The notes beneath the pieces are model-generated. The model did not search any database. It was not told the DNA's origin and saw only the letters and a list, made by a program, of their open reading frames with translations. Below are positions 57,733-64,000 of a stretch of 64,000 nucleotides of DNA, one piece after another (within the stretch, counting starts at the first letter, position 1; every line of letters begins with the position of its first letter). The DNA comes from Cryptococcus deneoformans JEC21 (taxonomy: Eukaryota > Basidiomycota > Tremellomycetes > Tremellales > Cryptococcaceae): assembly GCF_000091045.1 (NCBI RefSeq), contig NC_006694.1:680001-744000 (forward strand). Direction: 5' to 3'. Made by a program: the position numbers and the translations under genes.

Positions 57733-60700
57733 ATGTCCACACAGGTCGCTCCCCAAGCACCAGCTCAAGTGCCTATACCTTTTACGCCTCCCCAGGACCC
57801 CTCACCCAAAGCCAGAGAATACTCTGAAGGCTCAATGTACGACGAGTTAAATCCGGAGGACCTCAAGGCCTGGCATGGCCGTTATGCAGCATACAAACAA
57901 TGGCGACACGAAATTCCCCCAAAGAACGTCAAACCGTTCGGCCATACAAGCGGGAGTCGTTCGACACAGAGTTTTGGGCTCCAAGTGGGAGTTGGAAGTG
58001 CCGATTGGAATTGGCGGAGAGGATATCAACTGAGCGATACCGGGACAGTGCCGACTACGATTATGGAGGGGCAATGGGAACAGAGGGACAGAGAGCTGGA
58101 GAAAAATGCCCAGGCTCCAGTGGCTTCTGCCGTACCGCCTCATCCAAACGTTCACAGCGTTAAATCCAAACCGTCTTTTGCCCTGCCCGCGCACACTCAA
58201 CCGCCCAATACTACCAAACCTTCTCCTAATCTCAGCCGCCAGCCATCTATCCATCAACCCATCCAACCTATCCTAGCTCAGCCTATATCGCAATCCTCTC
58301 AGGCCAAATGGCCTCCTACAGCATCCCGCTACCCCGTACCTGCCCAGCCAAGCAAGAGAGTTTCCCCACCTCCAGGCACTTTGCTCGTGCCATATCCAAC
58401 CCATTCGGCTACGCATGCAGAACGAGAATCTTATCTCGCTAGCGTGATTAATCTACCGATCGAGATGCTTATTGAGACGCGAGATGGTGTGGCGACGTCC
58501 AAGAAGGTAGATACACACATCTCAAGGAGCCGATCGGACAGGGATAGAGCAAAGGGGAGGAGCGCCTCAAATATGTCTGCGGGTTCGAGCACAACTTTGA
58601 CTAGTACTGAGGAGAAAGCAAAGGAAGTGAGGGCTTTAGGAAGTGGTGGGAGTTCAAGGAATAGGTTGGGCAGAAGTGTGACAGATGTGGTCAAGGCGAA
58701 AAGTTCGTCGAGCATTAGAATGGAATCCAGACATGTAAGAGTTGAGTTAATGATAATTGAATTGGTGCTGAACGTTGGACTAGTCGGTAGATAGAAGCCT
58801 TGGGAGCGCTGGAAGTAGATTGGAGAGGAGCATAACTGATGGCGCCAAAACCAGGAGCTCAACAAGTCAAAAGCCACTGAGAGAACATCACTATCAGGTG
58901 GGCATACTACTTCAACTCTCGCACCTATCTGACATTTCCTTGTAGGCCTCAGACCATCTCCCCGTACCGTGTATAGCGTCTCACGAACCTCACCCCACAG
59001 AAACCACCATCAACCGAGCTGCCCGACTCCCCTTGCCCCCTTCATACGCCTCTACTGGACATCAATCAAAATCAACGGCTGGGAGTACTGTTGGAAGTGT
59101 TCGTAGCCGAGAAACCACCATCATCCCTCAATACCAGCCGAGTTCATCTGAAGTGATTATCTCCCGAGCAGCAAGAGAGCCTCTTCCTCCTTCCACTATT
59201 GCGGAAACAATCAAGCTTCCCATCTCCGCCAAGACAGCCGCAAGCGGGTCGGCAGCGCTGCCCGTACGAGTTCCAACGGACGCTACGATAATCCAAGCTG
59301 GTACGACACCATTGCCAGCAAGCACTATCCATGCCCACACATCATATACGGCGCCCATTCAGCCGACGCCATCCCAAGTACCTCTTCTTCCGAGCATGAA
59401 GCCACACACGGATTTGCCTTACCTTGCGTCACCTCTCCCCAGCCCTGGCCCCTTGCCTGACCCTACACTGACCCACCGACAACAAATGCCACTTCCTCGA
59501 CCGGCATTGACTCCCCGGCCTTCCAATGATGCCTTGGATGTGAATTTGATGGATGTGAAGAGTAATAGGGGTGAAGGAAGTTTGATGACGAAGTTTGAAA
59601 GCGCTAATGGTCCTGACAATGGTGTCGTGAGTCTCTGTTTCATATATTCTTTCTGCTTTCAGAAATATGGTATATTAATAGTTCTACCCTAGAAAACGGT
59701 GAGGATGCCAAAGGCGGAGATCGTCGAGATTAAAATGAAGGCTCCTTCAAAGAAAGAAGCAATTATCGCTCCTCAACCTTCTATTACTCGTCAAACTTCT
59801 CAACACTCAGTTGGTACCCGTTCAGAACATGCGTCCGTCCCACTCTCAACTGCTCCTCCACCAAATACTCCTACGGCTCATCAAGCGCCAAGCCATATTA
59901 GCCAGGCGCATCCAATGACTCTTGATGTACATGCAGCCCTGACGAGTCATCAACGTCAACCATCTACGCGTGATCTTCGTCGTCAACCAGTTGACTCTCC
60001 TGTGTCGACTTTACAATATCTCAACGTTCCCGGATCATTACGCTCTTGCCATGGTAACGGTAGCGGTAGTGGTAAAGACCACAGCATGGGTAGTGCAAAC
60101 GGAAGTCCCCATCCCACATTCATCTTCTCCCCCCAGACCAATTCACAGCGTTCAGGAACATACCGTTCAAATGAAGACCAAGTGTCGTTCGAAGTGCCCC
60201 AAGGTTCGAGACGCAGACTGAGAGTGACGCTGAAGTGGTTGAAGGATGGAAGTCGGAGGGAGAGTAGTACGAACGATGGAACAAGCCAGAGGGAGGGAAA
60301 TGTACGGTCTGAGAAACCGCCTGCTGTACCGCCAAAGGAGTTGCCTAGGCAAAAGGAAAGTTATAAAAGTAAAGTTTCGAGGCAAACGAGCCATAGAGAT
60401 GGTGTGTACCAAGTAATCTTTCCGGTAAGGGAGGTGAAGTTGCTCATCACCATCTAGGTCAGGCTTCGCAAGCGGAGCACCCCATCCCAGCCGATCGACT
60501 TCCAAGCCCCAATCTCCCTCCCATTAATATGGACTTCCCATTCGAACATCAGACAGAAAGAGAAAATAAACCTATGCATGAAAACCGGAAGCAGTATCTC
60601 AACCCTACCAACCCGGCTTTTAATCCCATCCTTAATCCTTACTATGCCGGTGCACCTCTCCCACCGTATAATCCAACTCAAGTGTATAACGTACGGATGC

Positions 60701-61937
60701 CATTTGCGTACCCGCTGCCGCAACCCCCGGGAATGTGGGGTTGCAGACCTTTGGATCACGGTCAAAGCTCGGAAAAAAATCCGAAGCAAAGTTCGGAGTT
60801 ACCAGGAAAAGAAAGTGTGGATCCGCCGTCTGAGAAAATGAGCTTAATGATGGCTGATGGTGGTATGCCTTCAATAAGAGGACTTGGGATGAGACTGGGA
60901 ACGGGAGTGGGAGCGGCAGCGGTCGGCGCTTATCCTCAACCACAAGGTCAGAGAGAACAGTACTCTTGGCAGCAACGATCCAATGTCTTCCAATGTATGT
61001 TCAACCGCGATCCATATCAGCCTAACCACCATCGAAACGTCAATCATGAAGATGAAGAACTTCCTTCCGAAGATATCCATGCCTGGCGCCACAAAATTCC
61101 TTCAGACCTAGGTCAAGCACACACAGCAGCACCGACCAATCGTCCTAGCGCTAACCTTCGACCGGCTATTGCAAATACATTTGGTCCCGGGACAGCGTAC
61201 GACTTTGTACCTCCGGGGAGAGCTCCAAACACGTGGTGGAAGAGATTGAGGCCCAGAAGACAAATTGACGTGCAGTCAACAAAAAACAAACCAAGGCTCC
61301 CCGACCTCGCACGCCTCTCTCCATCTCATAATATCCAGCAAAACCTGCCCCGAACTCATGGCGATATTCCACCCCAAAATGCTCCTTATGTGCGAGATCG
61401 CTTCCGGGAAAAGGAGGAGAAGCGGAGACAGCGGGCGGCAAAGCGTCATAAGAGGCAAAGACGGATGACAGAACAAACAAAGAGTGCTGGCTTGAGTAGC
61501 GAAGCATTGGCGAGGACGGATGCGAGGGATTGGCCGAAGGGTATGGGGAATGATCAGTTGCGAGGGAGGTCGAGGACGATGATAAAGGATTGGGTGACAA
61601 AGGTCAGGGGAAGTGGGAAGATTCAGGTGAGCTGTAGAGATATCGGTCTAAAACATTATCAGTTGCTCAAGCTCTTTTGATTTAGCCTCCACCAAAATCC
61701 GGTCCGGCTACAGAGTACGTCCCTTGGCGTAGTCGCCTCATTATAAAAGACCCCGGAGTGGCACGTCTTCATCGTCAGTCCAGCCAAGCTAGGCGTGCGG
61801 ACGGGTCCCCGCAGCAACAGAGGATGCAAAACAGTAGTAACGTGCCGCTAAACGCATTAAAAATGGGACTGTCTTTAGGTGGGAGAAATCAAAATGTCCA
61901 GAATGGTCAGGAGAATGGCCAACGTATGAGGAAGTAA
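57733..61937 (+). CDS. Large low-complexity protein with repeated W-R-H-x-I-P motif
   Basis: Six exons (57733-58734, 58784-58897, 58946-59626, 59693-60401, 60458-61626, 61686-61937) give 1308 aa. Most of it is Ser/Pro/Gln-rich and disordered. Distinct islands: EDLKAWHGRYAAYKQWRHEI followed by PPKN near residue 45, SADWNWRRGYQLSD, then in exon 5 NPAFNPILNPYYAGAPLPPY and DIHAWRHKIPSDL, the Arg-rich EKEEKRRQRAAKRHKRQRRM, and in the last exon TEYVPWRSRLIIKDPGVARL. Repeated poly-basic and proline blocks suggest a scaffold or RNA-associated role, but I recognise no domain. I start at ATG 57733 (MSTQVAPQ); the frame extends to 57700. The gene is convergent with nothing and lies 400 bp before MRI1. 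Confidence 0.7.
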
Positions 61938-62338
61938 GCAACATCCGAGTGTGTTCCTGAGTTGCAATGGCAGAGCCTCTCTCTTCTGTGCTTGACGAAA
62001 GGGTGGAGGCCGTGTAATTTGGCACGAGAGATCTTAATGGATGTGCTATAGATGCTTATGGGAGTTGGCCAGCAGTTAACGTATGCATACGAAATCACAA
62101 TGTACGCGACGGAAGCACTTAATAAAGATTTGGCGGTTTTTTTTTAATTTTTTTTTTTTTTTCGCAAACGGAGGACCCATTGCCCCTTCAAAAAATAATA
62201 TCATGCTGAGTGTTTGTCAACAAACCATTATTAGGAGATACATCTTTGTTCATTCTTCACATCACCTAATTTCTTTAATCGCAGGCCGATATACATCTTT
62301 CTGGACGCCCAGAACACCTCTCTAAACCAACTGTCAAA
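61938..62338. other. Intergenic region with T-runs
   Basis: 401 bp; T-runs at about 62137-62145 and 62148-62162. It should hold the end of the preceding gene's 3' UTR and the MRI1 promoter. No coding signal. Confidence 0.45.
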
Positions 62339-63792
62339 ATGGTTGCCGCTGCTCCCTCCAACAAGGAGCGTTTGCCCGACATGATGACCTCCATCCGACT
62401 TGACCAGTCTGGCAGGGTCGAGATCATCGACCAGCTCCTTCTTCCGTGAGTGTCGCAGCAAGTGTTGGGATAAAGATGGTTCTAAAACGTATTTTTATAG
62501 TCACTCTGTAGTGTGGATGCCCGTCTCTACTCCTGAAGAAGCATTCGACGCTATCAAGACCATGCGAATCCGAGGTGCTCCCGCTATCGCCTCTCTCGCC
62601 GCTCTTACTCTCCGATCCTATCTCAGCTCCTCTTCATCTCCAGTCTCTTCGTCCAGCTCCTCCTCCGACGTAATCTCATGGGTCGGCCAAACTATTGACT
62701 ACCTCCAGTCATCCCGTCCTACTGCCGTCAACCTCGGTGAAGCTATGGACCGTATCCGAGCCGCTTTGAAGGATTCGGAAGCTCAGAACCAAACAGCAGG
62801 CGACATCATCCAGCGAGTGAAGAAGATCTGTGGAGATGTTCACGATGAGGATTTGGAGAGGAACATGAAGATGGGCCGGTTGGGTGCTGAGTGGTTGTGG
62901 AAGAAGAGGGGCGGTGGCAAGAAAGGCTTGAAAGTTATGACAGTGTGTAACACTGGAAGTTTGGCCACGTCTGTGAGTCCATCTTTGTCTTTCGGTCTGG
63001 AAAATCTGACGTTGTATAGGGTTACGGTACCGCTATTGGCGTCATTACCGCTCTCTTCCAAGAAGACCATCTTGACACTGCTTATTACGCCCAAACTACA
63101 CCTTACCACCAGGGCTCTAGATTGACTTCTCTCGAGTTGACCACTCTCCAAATCCCTGCGTGCATGATCTGTACGCATATATTCCGTGTATCCCTTTTTT
63201 AACTGCTAATGTATACTATAGGCGACACCATGCTTGGTTCTCTTTTCCAGCACGAAGACATTGACGGTGTCATTGTTGGTGCCGACCGAGTGGTCAAGAA
63301 TGGTGACACCGCCAACAAGATTGGTACCTACCAAGCCGCCGTCCTTGCGCAGAGGCACAACGTTCCTTTTATGGTTGTCGCCCCCGTGACCACCATCGAT
63401 CTCTCACTCCCCACCGGTGCCGAGTATGTTTCTCTTTTATTTACCTCTGTGCTTTCTCTGTCTGACTTCTGTTTTAGAATCCACATCGAACACCGCCCAG
63501 CTGCCGAGGCCACCCAAGTACGAGGTCTCGACACCGAAACTGGCAAGCTTTCTGTCGTTCGAATTACCCCTGAAGGTGTTGGAGAGGGTGACAAGCCTTG
63601 GCAGAGGGTTTACAACCCCAGTTTCGACGTTACCCCCGCTGAGCTTATCAGTGAGTTTCCCCTCTACTTGTCAAGCATTCAAGTTAAAATGGAACGCTAA
63701 CGCTGTCTCTTTTAGGCGCTGTTGTGACTGAAAAAGGTGTTGCTGAGAGGAAGGAGGGCGAAAAGAGCATTGACGTTGCTTCCATCTGTTAG
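62339..63792 (+). CDS. MRI1: Methylthioribose-1-phosphate isomerase (methionine salvage)
   Basis: Six exons (62339-62445, 62501-62972, 63020-63170, 63222-63423, 63478-63650, 63716-63792) give 393 aa. Family motifs: SVVWMPVSTPEEAFDAIKTM, IRGAPAIASLAALTL, VMTVCNTGSLATSGYGTAIG (catalytic Cys), CDTMLGSLFQ, GADRVVKNGDTANKIGTY (catalytic Asp), FMVVAPVTTIDLSLPTG, and RVYNPSFDVTPAELIS. It converts methylthioribose-1-phosphate to methylthioribulose-1-phosphate in the salvage of methionine from polyamine synthesis. A Ser-rich insertion (PVSSSSSSSD) near residue 95 is unlike most homologues. The start ATG 62339 lies in CAAAATG context. The gene is complete; its 3' UTR follows to the window end. Confidence 0.95.
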
Positions 63793-64000
63793 AAAACCAT
63801 ACCATATCTTGGGCTCGTCTGTTTTTGTTGTTAAATCATGCATTATATAGTTTACAAACTTATTACACATCGTTGACAGCTCCCATCAAAATAATTAATA
63901 ATTATCTCTAATTATTTCCTGCTCTTCTATTCTCCTACAGGACTTAATAGATGGATATATTCTCTCGGAGGTTTGGTAGGTAGAGGTGGTGGCGGCCCTG

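Overview
The window is nuclear DNA of a basidiomycete yeast, most likely a Cryptococcus or close tremellomycete relative (inference). Reasons: about 29 protein genes packed on both strands, nearly all cut by many 45-65 nt introns with GTNNGT donors and CTNAC/CTGAC branch sites; an S. cerevisiae/S. pombe-type housekeeping set that still includes a complex I subunit; and a cell-wall-integrity MAPK of Mpk1 type. All gene models below were spliced by hand from reading-frame continuity and family conservation; lengths divide by three in every complete model.

Layout. 0-10 kb: coiled-coil gene (cut by the left edge), MIS14/NSL1 kinetochore gene, a small unknown gene, NOC3, RNase H2 subunit A, a domesticated FAR1-type zinc-finger gene and a methyltransferase. 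10-20.4 kb: small membrane protein, VPS41, mitochondrial ribosomal protein uL29m, a GPI-anchored ThuA-like protein, a short tandem-repeat block and NDUFB3. 20.6-30 kb: large membrane/coiled-coil protein, JAC1/HSCB, TIM17, RPB8, BIG1 and a PWWP protein resembling LEDGF, the last two in a GC-rich island. 31-42 kb: FLC/TRP-like flavin carrier, MPK1, a Pmp3/Sna3-type protein and a UPF0658 Golgi protein. 43-52.7 kb: His-rich Zn2Cys6 regulator, a poorly resolved gene-like region, and SKI2. 53-64 kb: CWC2, ATS1, a 1308-aa unknown protein and MRI1.

The genes do not form an operon or an obvious cluster. Themes recur by chance or loosely: RNA metabolism (NOC3, RPB8, CWC2, SKI2), mitochondrial biogenesis (uL29m, NDUFB3, JAC1, TIM17), and cell wall/secretory membranes (BIG1, FLC, MPK1, Sna3-like, VPS41). 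No CRISPR, tRNA, rRNA, intact transposon or secondary-metabolite cluster was seen.

The most unusual signals are in gene structure rather than gene content: coding microexons of 8, 9, 16, 20 and 22 nt, a terminal coding piece of 9 nt, four GC-AG introns, and an activation-loop TEY codon split by an intron. Other points worth a look are the domesticated transposase-type DNA-binding gene, the 19.8-kb repeats, a duplicated promoter element with a C-run at 27.9 kb, and the cryptic 45.9-47.6 kb gene.
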